A stretch of 64,000 nucleotides of DNA. Source: Mameliella sp. MMSF_3455. GTDB taxonomy: Bacteria; Pseudomonadota; Alphaproteobacteria; Rhodobacterales; Rhodobacteraceae. Made by a program: the position numbers and the translations under genes. Under the pieces are notes generated by a model. It saw only the letters and a program-made list of their open reading frames with translations. It ran no database searches and had not been told where the DNA came from. The stretch spans positions 1-64,000 of the forward strand of contig NZ_JASHJL010000030.1 of assembly GCF_030733205.1 (NCBI RefSeq), in the 5' to 3' direction. Below are positions 9,263 through 18,275 of this stretch, piece after piece (position 1 is the stretch's first letter; the number at the start of each line of letters is the position of its first letter).

Positions 9263-9784
9263 TCATTCAGGCGGTGCCGCCGGCGTCGTTGCCCCGGCGC
9301 GCCGGTAGACCCGCAACCAGCGATAGGGGTCAAGCGTTTCGCGCCTGTAGGCGCGGTAGTAGTCGTCCCGCGGCACGATCGACCAGTTGAAGATCGACTT
9401 GGACCGGCGGAAGTCCGCATCCTTCTCGGCCAGTTCCTGGCGCACGCCCGGATCGCGGCCGTAACGGCTGGCGCGCTGGATCAGCGCGCTGTCACCCGCC
9501 GGGACGCCCAGACCGCTGGCCACGAGACGCGAAGGGTTGCCCCCCAGCGCGGTCACCGCGTCGGCCTTGGGCGTCTGATCGGTCCGGTTGGGACCGCCGG
9601 GCGTCGGCGGCGGCAATTGCGCATAGCTTTCGGGCTGAACCAGCGGCTTGTTCGGGACAATGGCGAATTCTTCGGGCTGCGCACTGTTGGTGCGCAGATC
9701 GTGCAAGGGTTTGTCACGGTCGATCGCCGAACAGGAGGCGATACCCGCCAGGCCAATGATTGCAACAAGATGCGCGCGCCGCAT
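9263..9784 (-). CDS. DUF3035 family lipoprotein
   Basis: A 173-residue predicted lipoprotein. The N-terminus has a short charged stretch, a hydrophobic core and the lipobox GIAS-C with Cys at about 19. The mature part is rich in Pro, Asn and Gln (for example PNKPLVQPESYAQLPPPTPGG), typical of DUF3035 proteins of Rhodobacterales. No catalytic motif is seen. It is located directly downstream of lspA, the enzyme that processes lipoprotein signal peptides, and upstream of the M16 pair, all on the same strand, so the group may be one transcription unit. Function unknown. Confidence 0.85.
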   Translation of the reverse strand: MRRAHLVAIIGLAGIASCSAIDRDKPLHDLRTNSAQPEEFAIVPNKPLVQPESYAQLPPPTPGGPNRTDQTPKADAVTALGGNPSRLVASGLGVPAGDSALIQRASRYGRDPGVRQELAEKDADFRRSKSIFNWSIVPRDDYYRAYRRETLDPYRWLRVYRRAGATTPAAPPE

Positions 9785-9838
9785 CGCCTACCTCCGGTCT
9801 CCGAGTTTCGCCAGCCTTACCCCATCTCGGGACCGGCG

Positions 9839-10354
9839 TCACGGGGCCTTTTTGCCCGACGGAAAAACGATCAGCCCGAAAGCGCCGACAAAGATCGCGA
9901 TGTCCGCGACGTTGAAGGCATAGGGATTGTCGATGCCGCAGCAGGACATGTTCAGAAAATCCGCCACCGCCCCGTAGATCAGCCTGTCGACCACGTTGCC
10001 CAGCGCCCCACCGATCAGGAAACCGGCCGAGATCAGCCCCATCACGCCCGGCGGATCGCGGCGCATCCAGACAACGACAAACAGGACGATTCCCAGCGCG
10101 ACGGAAATCAGGATCCAACGGGTCGCCGCCGCATCGCCTGAAAAGAGACCAAAATTGACACCGTAGTTCCAGGCCATGCGGAAATTGAGGAAAGGCGGCA
10201 GCACCTCGATGGCCAGCTTGTTGCCAAGCCCCATGACATGAACGACGAGGTATTTCGTCACCTGGTCCAGCAGGAAGATGACCAGGGTCACCCAGAACAC
10301 CAGCCTCAACCCGCCAAATCGTTTCGCCGTCTGTGCCAGAACCGCCTCCCGCAA
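9839..10354 (-). CDS. lspA: Lipoprotein signal peptidase
   Basis: A 171-residue inner-membrane aspartyl protease that removes signal peptides from diacylated prolipoproteins. Four hydrophobic helices are visible. The catalytic aspartates are Asp123 in GNVVDRL and Asp151 in NVADI, each in the family motif. No ATG or GTG lies near the expected N-terminus. The start is given as TTG at 10354; a CTG at 10339 is also in frame and has GGGAGG five bases upstream. Both leave the first membrane helix intact. It follows purH on the same strand, and a promoter-like sequence lies just upstream. Confidence 0.93.
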   Translation of the reverse strand: MREAVLAQTAKRFGGLRLVFWVTLVIFLLDQVTKYLVVHVMGLGNKLAIEVLPPFLNFRMAWNYGVNFGLFSGDAAATRWILISVALGIVLFVVVWMRRDPPGVMGLISAGFLIGGALGNVVDRLIYGAVADFLNMSCCGIDNPYAFNVADIAIFVGAFGLIVFPSGKKAP

Positions 10355-10366
10355 TTTTCGGTCGCA

Positions 10367-10395
10367 GACCTAGTGAGCCGCAACGGGGCGCGCAA
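10367..10395 (-). promoter_or_regulatory. Possible lspA promoter
   Basis: On the minus strand TTGCGC (10395-10390) is followed after 17 bases by TAGGTC (10372-10367). A start of transcription near 10360 would leave a leader of only a few bases before TTG 10354, or about 20 bases before CTG 10339. This is pattern matching to a sigma-70-like promoter and is unconfirmed. Confidence 0.35.
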
Positions 10396-10419
10396 GCGGC
10401 TTTGCCGTCTCGCGCCCCG
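10384..10419 (-). terminator. GC-rich hairpin after purH
   Basis: Perfect 9-bp arms CGGGGCGCG (10384-10392) and CGCGCCCCG (10411-10419) enclose an 18-base loop with a further GGC/GCC pairing. It lies between the purH stop and lspA, both on the minus strand, and overlaps the proposed lspA -35 box. No U-tract follows, so termination is uncertain. Confidence 0.4.
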
Positions 10420-10491
10420 CGCCGTGTTTCTTCCTGGCCCAAATCCGCTTGGGCCGAGCGAAGGAATACAAGGGCAGATCCCCGACCGCCC

Positions 10492-12081
10492 TCAGTGGCG
10501 GAAGTGACGCATTCCGGTAAAGACCATCGCCAGACCGGCCTCGTCGGCGGCGGCGATCACCTCATCGTCGCGCATAGAGCCGCCCGGCTGGATCACGCAG
10601 CTGGCCCCGGCGGCAGCCGCCTCCATCAGACCGTCGGGGAAGGGAAAGAAGGCGTCCGAGGCCACGGCAGAGCCCTTGGTCAGCGGTTCGGGCAGGCCCA
10701 GCGCCTCGGCCATGCGCTCGGATTTCTTGGCCGCGATCAGCGCTGAATCGACCCGGCTCATCTGGCCCGCGCCGACGCCGACCGTGGCCAGGTCCCTGAC
10801 GTAGACGATGGCGTTGGACTTGACGTGCTTTGCCACCTTCCAGGCAAACAGAAGGTCCTGCATCTGCGCCTCGGTCGGGGCGACCTTGGTCACGACCTTC
10901 AGGTCGTCCAGCGCACGGGCGCCATTGTCGCGGTCCTGCACCAGCAGGCCCCCCGCGACCTGCCGCCAGGCCAGACCTGCGGATGCCGGGTTGGCAAGGC
11001 CGGGGGCCAGAATCAGGCGCAGGTTCTTCTTCTTGGCAAAGATATCCTTTGCCTCCTGGTGGATGGCCGGGGCGATCACGACCTCGGTGAAGATCTCGGA
11101 GATTGCCTCGGCGGTCTCGCCGTCCAGCGCGCCGTTCAGCGCCACGATGCCACCAAAGGCCGAGGTCCGGTCGCAGTCGAATGCCTTCTGGTAAGCCTCC
11201 AGCATGCTGCCGCCGCGCGCCACGCCCGACGGGTTGGCGTGCTTGATGATCGCGCAGGCGGGGCCGTCGCCGGGCAGGAATTCCGACACCAGTTCAAAGG
11301 CCGCGTCGGTGTCGTTGATGTTGTTGTAGCTCAGTTCCTTGCCCTGCAGTTGCTCGGCGGTCGCCACGCCGGGCCGGTTCGACCCGTCGGTGTAAAAGGC
11401 CGCGTTCTGGTGCGGGTTCTCGCCATAGCGCAGACTTTGCGCCAGCGTTCCGGCAAACACGCGGCGGCGCGGGGTCGCCTCGCCGATGGCGGCGGCCATC
11501 CAGGTGCTGACTGCGGCGTCATAGGCACCGGTGCGGGCGTAGGCGATCTGCGCCTGCCGCTTGCGGAACTCGATCGAGGTCTGTCCGTCGTTGGCCTCCA
11601 ACTCGGCCAGCAGGGCGTCATAGTCCTCGACATCAACGATGGTGGTGACGAAGGCATGGTTCTTGGCCGCGGCGCGGATCATCGCCGGGCCGCCGATGTC
11701 GATGTTCTCGATGCAGGTGTCATAGGCGGCACCCTTGGCCACCGTTTCCTCGAAGGGGTAGAGGTTCACCACCAGCAGGTCGATGGGCACGATACCGTGT
11801 TCCGCCATCGCCGCCGTGTGCATGCCGTTGTCGCGCAGCGCCAGCAACCCGCCGTGCACCTTGGGGTGCAATGTCTTGACCCGCCCGTCCATCATTTCCG
11901 GGAAACCGGTCAGGTCGGCGACGTCACGCACCTCGAGTCCCGCGTCGCGCAGCGCCTTGGCGGACCCGCCGGTCGAGAGCAGCTCTACCCCCCTGGCGGC
12001 CAGCGCACGGCCCAGATCGGTCAGGCCGGTCTTGTCGGATACGGAAAGAAGCGCGCGGCGCACGGGCTGAAGGTCGGACAT
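10492..12081 (-). CDS. purH: Bifunctional AICAR transformylase / IMP cyclohydrolase
   Basis: A 529-residue enzyme for the last two steps of de novo IMP synthesis. The N-terminal MGS-like cyclohydrolase domain begins [13 protein letters not shown] and includes [13 protein letters not shown] and [13 protein letters not shown]. The C-terminal transformylase domain carries the family stretch [15 protein letters not shown], the catalytic Lys-His pair in [11 protein letters not shown], and a C-terminus ending [11 protein letters not shown]. The ATG at 12081 begins [10 protein letters not shown], the usual family N-terminus; an earlier start would add 12 residues with no similarity. It is followed by lspA and preceded by the heparinase-like gene on the same strand. 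Confidence 0.97.
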   Translation of the reverse strand: MSDLQPVRRALLSVSDKTGLTDLGRALAARGVELLSTGGSAKALRDAGLEVRDVADLTGFPEMMDGRVKTLHPKVHGGLLALRDNGMHTAAMAEHGIVPIDLLVVNLYPFEETVAKGAAYDTCIENIDIGGPAMIRAAAKNHAFVTTIVDVEDYDALLAELEANDGQTSIEFRKRQAQIAYARTGAYDAAVSTWMAAAIGEATPRRRVFAGTLAQSLRYGENPHQNAAFYTDGSNRPGVATAEQLQGKELSYNNINDTDAAFELVSEFLPGDGPACAIIKHANPSGVARGGSMLEAYQKAFDCDRTSAFGGIVALNGALDGETAEAISEIFTEVVIAPAIHQEAKDIFAKKKNLRLILAPGLANPASAGLAWRQVAGGLLVQDRDNGARALDDLKVVTKVAPTEAQMQDLLFAWKVAKHVKSNAIVYVRDLATVGVGAGQMSRVDSALIAAKKSERMAEALGLPEPLTKGSAVASDAFFPFPDGLMEAAAAGASCVIQPGGSMRDDEVIAAADEAGLAMVFTGMRHFRH

Positions 12082-12126
12082 GGAGGATCCCCTCGGAAGG
12101 TCGTTCAATTGCGGCAAATGACCGTT

Positions 12127-13875
12127 TCAGGCGGTCTCGTCCATCTCGTCGCGGACAAGGTCACGAACGGCAAGGGCCGTCTCCTGCGCCTTGGCCAGCG
12201 ACCAGCGGACGCGCGTCGCATACTGCATTGCGCGCCCGGATAAAACGATCTGCTTCGTCGCACGCGGCTGCAATCGTCCCTTTTCCAGGTAAACCGAGGG
12301 TTCCAGCGCCATTTCCAACGACCCGTCAAAGCGGAACACCCAGATTTCGCCGGACCGCAGCGCCATAGAGACGGCGGTGCCACCCATGTCCAGAGCCACG
12401 TCCACCTCCGGATGCAGGTGAAAGCGGATCTCGAAAGGCAGACCCGCCAGCTTCATCGAATCCATCGCCCGGTCAAACCGTTTCTTCGATGGCGCGTCCA
12501 GGGCGACGAGGTAATCCTCTCCCTGCAGGCTGCGCCCGTCCAGCGACAGCTCCAGGCTGCGGGCATGGGTCAGCCCCTGCACCGTGACGTAACCATCGTG
12601 CCCGCCCTCGAACCGCAGGCTGTCCGGCAGATGGCTCATCTGTACCGGGACGTGACGCGGCGCGTCCTCCAGCAATTCCCGCCGGGCCTCGCCGATCCAG
12701 CGCGGCGCGCCCAGTCGGGCCGAGGAATACCCCTGCAGGCAAAGCGTGGAATGCGAGGGCGTGGCGCGGCCCGCCCGGCGCCATTCCTCTCCGAACCCGC
12801 CGCCCGAACCGCAGTTGACGATGACGGGCCGCCGCCCCGAGGTCAGTTCGAACGCCAGGGTCGAGGCATGGGCGCGAGCGGAGGCGGCACCGGCAGGTGG
12901 CGGCGCCGCGTCGACGATGATCGAGGTGCGCATGGCCGAGAGCCGGGCGAACCCCATCGCCAACCCGTCTGCCTGTCGTTTCTTGTTGCCAGAGGCGGCC
13001 AGCGCGCGGTCTAACCGCCCTTCCAGCCCCCGCCCCCCACCATGGAACCGCGCCAGCCCACCGTCGGCATGGCGCAGGGTCCGCAGCGTCGGCGCAATCC
13101 GCCCGATCGCCTCTACATGGCGCGGATCGAGATCCAGTTCAGCCTCCTGCAAGGCCTGTTGCGCCCAGGTCAGCAGGGTAAAGACCTCCAGCAATTCCTC
13201 GGGGTTGCGGGTGGGAATACCGCCCTGCGCATCGACCTGTTTCGCGCAATCGCTGCCCAGCGCCTCCCGCGCGGGTGCCACATGCGCCTCCATTCCCTGC
13301 AGGGACAGGCCCGCGTAGAGCAGCCCGGTCATGGCCTCGAAACGTGGCAGACCCGGAGCGGCCACATGGGCACGTTTGGCGAGAAAACGGGTCTGCGCGG
13401 CCAGCGCGGTGTAAAAGGCCTCGCTGTCGTCGGCCTTGCGTCCGCGCAACAGGAACAGCGCATGGTGGATCCAGCGGATCACCCGCCGCCCGGTCAGTTC
13501 CGGCGTCCAACCGGGCCCCCGGCCCTTGCCATAGCGGCGGATCCAATCCCACAGCCAGTCCTGTGCCAGCGCCCGTGCCTTGGCGTCGCCCACCGCCGCC
13601 AAGTCATCGAGCCAGCCGAAGCCGTGGACTTCCTCATCGAAGGCAGGATCGGGCGGATCTATGGCCCAGATCGACCGACCCTCGGCCTGCACCAGGTGTC
13701 CCGCGAACATCAGGTTTCCGGCCAGCATCTGCCGCCCCCGGGCAAAGAAACCCACGGTGCGCGGTTCCGGTTGCGAGACGAAGCCTTCGGCCGGTCGGGC
13801 GCTGGCCGACATGCGCGCTTGCATGCGGTTCATCATCCGCGCATGCGCGGTTCGCCAGTTTCGCGCCGTGGACAT
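12127..13875 (-). CDS. Heparinase II/III family protein
   Basis: A protein of about 582 residues with an N-terminal alpha-helical toroid and a C-terminal beta-rich Hepar_II_III domain. The C-terminal half contains RPVIVNCGSGGGFGEEWRRAGRATPSHSTL, the stretch recognised by the family, followed by beta-strand-rich sequence. The family includes polysaccharide lyases, but in alphaproteobacteria this copy sits conservatively between rsmB and purH, and its substrate is unknown. There is no clear signal peptide. The ATG at 13875 (MSTARNWRTAHARM) is the most plausible start, but its ribosome-binding site is weak, so later Met codons at about residues 14 or 17 are possible. Confidence 0.85.
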   Translation of the reverse strand: MSTARNWRTAHARMMNRMQARMSASARPAEGFVSQPEPRTVGFFARGRQMLAGNLMFAGHLVQAEGRSIWAIDPPDPAFDEEVHGFGWLDDLAAVGDAKARALAQDWLWDWIRRYGKGRGPGWTPELTGRRVIRWIHHALFLLRGRKADDSEAFYTALAAQTRFLAKRAHVAAPGLPRFEAMTGLLYAGLSLQGMEAHVAPAREALGSDCAKQVDAQGGIPTRNPEELLEVFTLLTWAQQALQEAELDLDPRHVEAIGRIAPTLRTLRHADGGLARFHGGGRGLEGRLDRALAASGNKKRQADGLAMGFARLSAMRTSIIVDAAPPPAGAASARAHASTLAFELTSGRRPVIVNCGSGGGFGEEWRRAGRATPSHSTLCLQGYSSARLGAPRWIGEARRELLEDAPRHVPVQMSHLPDSLRFEGGHDGYVTVQGLTHARSLELSLDGRSLQGEDYLVALDAPSKKRFDRAMDSMKLAGLPFEIRFHLHPEVDVALDMGGTAVSMALRSGEIWVFRFDGSLEMALEPSVYLEKGRLQPRATKQIVLSGRAMQYATRVRWSLAKAQETALAVRDLVRDEMDETA

Positions 13876-13966
13876 GGGCCGGTTGCTCTGCGATCTGCCT
13901 CGGGTCGCCCGTTTCGGGCTTGTTGATCGCAGGATACATCGCTCCCCGGCGGAAGTCACCACAGAG

Positions 13967-15214
13967 TTAATCGTGCGTGAGGAGCGCCATGAAGAACCCG
14001 TCCATGCCCCCCTTGGGCGCCCAATAATCGGGCCGCAGCCGCAATCCCCCTTCTTCGGACCGCCAGCGGTCCTCGATCCAGGGCGCGTCGGGCGGGATCA
14101 CCTTCAAGTCCGGATGGCGGGCCAACGCCTCGTCCACCTGGCATTCGCCCTCGTCCGGGATCAGCGAACAGGTGGCATAGACCAGTTTCCCACCGGGCCT
14201 GAGCAGGCGCAGCGCATGGTCCAGCATGGCTTCCTGCAGGCCAATCAACTCGCTGATGCGCTCGCCTTCATGCGCGTGTGGCAGGTCCGGGTGCCGCCGG
14301 ATGGTGCCGGTGGCGGAACAGGGCGCGTCCAGCAGGATCGCGTCGTACTGCCCCTCGTGCTCCAGCACATCCCCGGCAACCAGCGTCGCCGTCAACCCGG
14401 TACGGTCGAGGTTCTCCTGCACGCGCTTCAACCGCGCCTCTGACAGGTCCAGCGCCGTGACCGCGGCCCCTGCCGCGGCCAGTTGCAACGTCTTGCCACC
14501 GGGGGCTGCGCACATGTCCAGCACTTGTTGCCCCGCCACGTTCCCCAGCAACTTCGCCGGCAGCGCGGCGGCCGCATCCTGCACCCACCAGTCGCCTTCG
14601 GCAAAACCGGGCAAGGCGCTTACCTGCCCCGCATCACGCAAACGCACGGACCCGGTGGGCAACACCTCGCCCCCCAGCGCCGAAAGATCCGCGCCCGATT
14701 TCGGTGTCAGGTCCAGCGGGGCGCCCTCGAAATGCACGCGCTCCATGTTGGCCACGGCCTGCGGGCCCCAGGCCTCGACCAGCGGGGCGCGCAGCCATTT
14801 CGGCAGGCGCGGGATGCGCAGCTTGCCCCAGGCAGTCGGCCCTTCGTCTGCCAGCTTGCGCAAGACCGCGTTGATCAGCCCGCGCGCGCCTTGCGTGCGC
14901 TTGCCTGCGGCGGCGATCTCGACACAATCGCTGACCACCCCATGCGCGGCCCCGCCAAGGCACAGCTCGACCGTGCCCAGTCGCAGGATGTTCATGACCC
15001 TTGGCGCCGGTGCCTTGCGCAGGTGCGGCTTGAGCAGCCGGTCGGCCCGCTCCATCCCGCGCAGCGTTTCCGTGGCCAGCCGCTGCGCCGCCGCGCGATC
15101 CGACGGCGCCAGCGCGTCCAGCCGTTCACTTTCGGACAGCGGCCGCCCCTGGCCAAGGACCTGGTCCAGCAGGTCGACGGCGGCAAGGCGGGCCGGGCTG
15201 GGGGCTTTGGACAT
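13967..15214 (-). CDS. rsmB: 16S rRNA (cytosine-967-C5)-methyltransferase family protein (RsmB/Fmu)
   Basis: A 415-residue m5C RNA methyltransferase. An N-terminal NusB-like RNA-binding domain (about 1-130) is followed by a Rossmann methyltransferase domain. The SAM motif is VLDMCAAPGGKTLQLA, the acidic residue of the second strand lies in TALDLSEARL. The two catalytic cysteines of the family are seen in LLDAPCSATG and VYATCSLIPDEGE. It is divergent from the DUF1674 gene and stands 91 bp before the heparinase-like gene on the same strand. The exact rRNA position is inferred from the family. Confidence 0.93.
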   Translation of the reverse strand: MSKAPSPARLAAVDLLDQVLGQGRPLSESERLDALAPSDRAAAQRLATETLRGMERADRLLKPHLRKAPAPRVMNILRLGTVELCLGGAAHGVVSDCVEIAAAGKRTQGARGLINAVLRKLADEGPTAWGKLRIPRLPKWLRAPLVEAWGPQAVANMERVHFEGAPLDLTPKSGADLSALGGEVLPTGSVRLRDAGQVSALPGFAEGDWWVQDAAAALPAKLLGNVAGQQVLDMCAAPGGKTLQLAAAGAAVTALDLSEARLKRVQENLDRTGLTATLVAGDVLEHEGQYDAILLDAPCSATGTIRRHPDLPHAHEGERISELIGLQEAMLDHALRLLRPGGKLVYATCSLIPDEGECQVDEALARHPDLKVIPPDAPWIEDRWRSEEGGLRLRPDYWAPKGGMDGFFMALLTHD

Positions 15215-15301
15215 GGGCGATCTCCGGAACGGCGGTTGGGGGGCGGGGTTGCCCGACAGACCGGCGGGCGTATATCAAGCGGCATCAGACGAGGAAAGCC
15301 C

Positions 15302-15499
15302 ATGTCCGAGAGCGACCACAAGGCCGACAGGCCCGATCTTCCCCCCGCTGCGCAGCGCGCGCTTGCCGAAGCCGCCGAACGCCGCGCCAAGGCCGAGGCC
15401 GAAGCAAAGGCGGCGCCGCCCGAACTGGGCGGCCGCGATGGTCCGGAACCCGTGCGCTACGGCGATTGGGAGAAGAAGGGCCTCGCGATCGACTTCTGA
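15302..15499 (+). CDS. DUF1674 family protein (SDHAF4-like)
   Basis: A 65-residue protein. The N-terminal half is charged and alanine-rich (AEAAERRAKAEAEAKA), and the C-terminus ELGGRDGPEPVRYGDWEKKGLAIDF carries the DUF1674 signature, with G-D-W and a terminal D-F. The eukaryotic members (SDHAF4/Sdh8) help assemble the flavoprotein subunit of succinate dehydrogenase; a similar role here is inferred from family membership. The ATG at 15302 has GAGGAAAG just upstream. The gene begins 87 bp from the divergent rsmB start and converges on dapB. Confidence 0.85.
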   Translation: MSESDHKADRPDLPPAAQRALAEAAERRAKAEAEAKAAPPELGGRDGPEPVRYGDWEKKGLAIDF

Positions 15500-15597
15500 T
15501 CCGGGCGCACCCGAATAGTACGCCAGACCTCCCGCGCCCGCGTGCCGAACGGAGCGCGCGGGTGGGCGTCGCTCCGGGCGATGCGCGGGCGCGGGGC

Positions 15598-16407
15598 TTA
15601 ATTCAGCCCCAGCACGTCCAGCATGTCGTATTCGCCCGGCCCCATGCCCTGCCCCCAGAGCGCGGCTTTCAGCGCGCCGCGGGCAAAGAGCGCCCGATCG
15701 GAGGCAATGTGTTTCAGCACGATCCGTTCTCCGGCAGCGGCAAAGATGACCTCGTGCTCTCCCACGATGTCGCCGCCCCGTATCGCATGGAACCCGATGT
15801 CACCCTTCTTGCGCGCGCCGGTGATCCCGTCGCGGCCACGATCCGACACGTCGGACAACGCGACACCGCGTCCCTCGGCCGCGGCCTCACCCAGCATCAG
15901 CGCCGTACCCGAGGGGGCATCCACCTTCTGGTTGTGATGCGATTCGACGATCTCGATGTCCCAGTCCATGTCCAGCGCCGCCGCAACCTGTCGCGTCACC
16001 GTCGTCAGCAGGTTCACGCCGAGGCTCATGTTCCCTGCCCGCACGACCACCGCGTGACGGGCCCCCAGGGCGATCTTTTCCAGGTCGCTTTCGGCCAACC
16101 CCGTCGTACCGATCACATGCACCAGGCGCGCCTGGGCCGCCAATTCGGCGAAGCCCACCGTTGCCGCCGGCGAGGTGAAATCGATCACCGCATGGGCGCG
16201 GGCGAAGGCCTCCAGCGGGTCGTCCGAGACCATGACTCCTATCGCGGCCCCGCCCGAGGCCAGCCCAAGGTCCTGCCCGATCCAGGGATGTCCGGGCCGT
16301 TCGAGGGCCCCGCAAAGGTGCAACCGTTCGTGCGCCGCCACCTGCTGTACCAGCATCTGGCCCATCCGGCCCGAAACGCCGGTCACCACAACGCCGTAAT
16401 CCTCCAT
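15598..16407 (-). CDS. dapB: 4-hydroxy-tetrahydrodipicolinate reductase
   Basis: A 269-residue NAD(P)H-dependent reductase of the lysine/diaminopimelate pathway, acting directly after DapA. The dinucleotide-binding motif [12 protein letters not shown] is at the N-terminus. The catalytic and substrate-binding stretch [16 protein letters not shown] is present, with the His-His pair and Lys typical of DapB. The ATG at 16407 gives [10 protein letters not shown], right before the first strand, and the sequence upstream of it shows no family similarity. It is divergent from rbfA and converges on the DUF1674 gene. Confidence 0.96.
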   Translation of the reverse strand: MEDYGVVVTGVSGRMGQMLVQQVAAHERLHLCGALERPGHPWIGQDLGLASGGAAIGVMVSDDPLEAFARAHAVIDFTSPAATVGFAELAAQARLVHVIGTTGLAESDLEKIALGARHAVVVRAGNMSLGVNLLTTVTRQVAAALDMDWDIEIVESHHNQKVDAPSGTALMLGEAAAEGRGVALSDVSDRGRDGITGARKKGDIGFHAIRGGDIVGEHEVIFAAAGERIVLKHIASDRALFARGALKAALWGQGMGPGEYDMLDVLGLN

Positions 16408-16520
16408 CGTTCCCGCTCCTTGACGCAACTGTTCCGCCCCTGTTACCGCTCCTGTCCGGTAAATGCACGCCCCGCTCGGGGCGCTTGGCAAACGAAGACA
16501 GCAAGCTTAAGTCTGGACCC

Positions 16521-16916
16521 ATGGCACGAAACAGATTCCACGATGGCCCCGGGCCCAGCCAACGCCAGCTTCGGGTCGCCGAGCTGATCCGCCGCACCCT
16601 GTCCGAGGTGCTGCAGCGCGGGGATATCCACGATCCCGATCTCAACCGGCTCTCGATCACCGTGGGCGAGGTCCGGGTTTCGCCCGACCTCAAGGTGGCG
16701 ACCGCCTATGTCGTGCCCCTCGGCGGCGAGCATCAGGACGACATGTTCGAACTTCTGGAACGCAACAAGGGAGAGCTGCGCCGCGCCGTGTCACGCGGTC
16801 TGACCCTGAAATTCGCGCCAGAGCTGCGCTTTCGTCTCGACGAGACTTTCGACCACCTCGACGACACCCGGCGTCTGTTTGCAGATGACGCCGTGCGGCG
16901 CGATCTCGACGACTGA
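16521..16916 (+). CDS. rbfA: Ribosome-binding factor A
   Basis: A 131-residue KH-fold protein that binds the 30S subunit during 16S rRNA 5'-end maturation. Visible features are the N-terminal [22 protein letters not shown], the strand motif [20 protein letters not shown]-like segment (here [19 protein letters not shown]), and the helix-kink region [20 protein letters not shown]. The ATG at 16521 gives [14 protein letters not shown], the usual alphaproteobacterial N-terminus. Four bases separate its stop from the next gene, so the two are probably co-transcribed. The truB gene that often follows rbfA is not here. Confidence 0.95.
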   Translation: MARNRFHDGPGPSQRQLRVAELIRRTLSEVLQRGDIHDPDLNRLSITVGEVRVSPDLKVATAYVVPLGGEHQDDMFELLERNKGELRRAVSRGLTLKFAPELRFRLDETFDHLDDTRRLFADDAVRRDLDD

Positions 16917-16920
16917 ACAG

Positions 16921-17670
16921 ATGCGCCGGATTGCCGCCTGCCTCGCCTTGCTGACCGCCACGCTGGCCATTGCCCCGGCGGCGCAGGCGGTGACATGTCG
17001 CGACGTCGACCACGAAGGCAATGCATATGTCGTCTGCGAGGTCGATCCCACGCGCGAGAAGCTGCGCCTCTTTCGTTCCGACGAAAGCGGCGATGCGTAC
17101 GGCCATTTCAGCATGCTCAAGGCCGAACTGGCCAGTGAGGGTGAAGAGCTGGTCTTTGCCATGAACGCCGGGATGTACCATGAGGACCGTTCACCGGTTG
17201 GCTTCTACCTAGAGGACGGTCGCGAAGAGATGCGCGTGATCTCGGGCCCGTCACAGGGCAATTTCGGCCTTCTGCCGAATGGCATCTTCTGCATTGGCGA
17301 CGGCTGGGCGCGGGTCATCGAGACGCGCGATTTCCTGGCCCGCCGCCCGGCTTGCCGCCATGCCACCCAGTCCGGCCCGATGCTGGTGATCGAGGGCGCC
17401 CTTCACCCGCGGTTCCTGCCGGACAGTTCGTCGCGCTACATCCGCAATGGCGTCGGCACCTCGGCCGACGGCGACCGGGCCGTTTTTGCGATCTCGCAGA
17501 ACACGGTCACCTTCCACGAATTCGCCCGCCTGTTCCGGGACGTTCTGATGCTGCCCAACGCGCTGTTCCTGGACGGAAACATATCGCGGCTTTACGCGCC
17601 CCAGATCAACCGCGCCGACCTTGGTCGCCGCATGGGGCCGATCGTGGCCGTCACCGAGCCCGCGCGGTAG
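16921..17670 (+). CDS. DUF2233 phosphodiester glycosidase family protein, exported
   Basis: A 249-residue protein with a signal peptide (residues 1-23, ending AQAV). The mature part contains FAMNAGMYHEDRSPVG, NFGLLPNGIFCIGDG, the central SGPMLVIEGALHP, and FLDGNISRLYAP, which together mark the phosphodiester glycosidase/NAGPA-like fold (DUF2233). The mammalian relative uncovers mannose-6-phosphate; the bacterial substrate is unknown. The ATG at 16921 begins four bases after the rbfA stop codon. Acidic residues near FAMNAGMY and FLDGN are plausible active-site candidates, an inference from family conservation. Confidence 0.85.
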   Translation: MRRIAACLALLTATLAIAPAAQAVTCRDVDHEGNAYVVCEVDPTREKLRLFRSDESGDAYGHFSMLKAELASEGEELVFAMNAGMYHEDRSPVGFYLEDGREEMRVISGPSQGNFGLLPNGIFCIGDGWARVIETRDFLARRPACRHATQSGPMLVIEGALHPRFLPDSSSRYIRNGVGTSADGDRAVFAISQNTVTFHEFARLFRDVLMLPNALFLDGNISRLYAPQINRADLGRRMGPIVAVTEPAR

Positions 17671-17685
17671 ACCACCTCTGCGGGC

Positions 17686-18150
17686 TCAGACCCGCAGCTC
17701 TTCCCGAAAGAGATCCACCTCTGCCGCGATCCGGTCGGCCGCCCCGTCTTCCATTCCGACCTGTTCGGCCATCCATGCGGAAACCTCCGACAGGTCCTGG
17801 CTCACGAAGTACCGTTTCTCGGGGCGGATACCCTCCAGTTCGGCCAGGATGCCGAACATGCGCAGCATCCCGAAAGACCCGGTGTCGCCACAAACGCAGG
17901 CTAACAGGTTGCCTGTGTGTGGAATGCCTTCACGCGACCGGCGGCGAAAGTACTCCATGAACTGTTCGGTGGGCAGGCGAGCCAGAGACACGCCCCGCGC
18001 ATCCGTGAGCATCGGCATATCCACGCTCAGCCCCGGCTCATTCCCCGCCGCGATGCTGCCCAGGCGGACGTTGACATCGATCATGGAAAAGGGCTTTACG
18101 GCGCTCAGCAAGGCAATGCGCCCTTCACAAATCGCCTTGGCTCCGAACAT
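17686..18150 (-). CDS. Hypothetical protein
   Basis: A protein of about 154 residues (from ATG 18150, MFGAKAICEG) that I do not recognise. It contains several Cys (in KAICEG and LLACVCGD), a predicted amphipathic C-terminal helix (QVGMEDGAADRIAAEVDLFREEL) and no membrane segment or signal peptide. The upstream frame would add 18 residues. It stands alone on the minus strand between a convergent DUF2233 gene and the divergent tldE-type gene. Codon usage looks a little less GC-biased than its neighbours. Presence of coherent protein sequence argues it is real, but it may be lineage-specific. Confidence 0.6.
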   Translation of the reverse strand: MFGAKAICEGRIALLSAVKPFSMIDVNVRLGSIAAGNEPGLSVDMPMLTDARGVSLARLPTEQFMEYFRRRSREGIPHTGNLLACVCGDTGSFGMLRMFGILAELEGIRPEKRYFVSQDLSEVSAWMAEQVGMEDGAADRIAAEVDLFREELRV

Positions 18151-18275
18151 CGCCGCCCCCCAGATAGGCCAATAATAACAGGCTTTACCCGAATCCGGAA
18201 ACACGGAAACAGCCTTGGCCTTGCCTCTCTTCCCGGTCCGGCTTACCTCGAAGGCACATCAATTCAGAGGCTCCC

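Noticed and set aside
15531-15562. GC-rich inverted repeat between the DUF1674 gene and dapB
   Set aside because: Arms of only seven bases with an 18-base loop and no T-tract in a GC-rich region; too weak to call a terminator.
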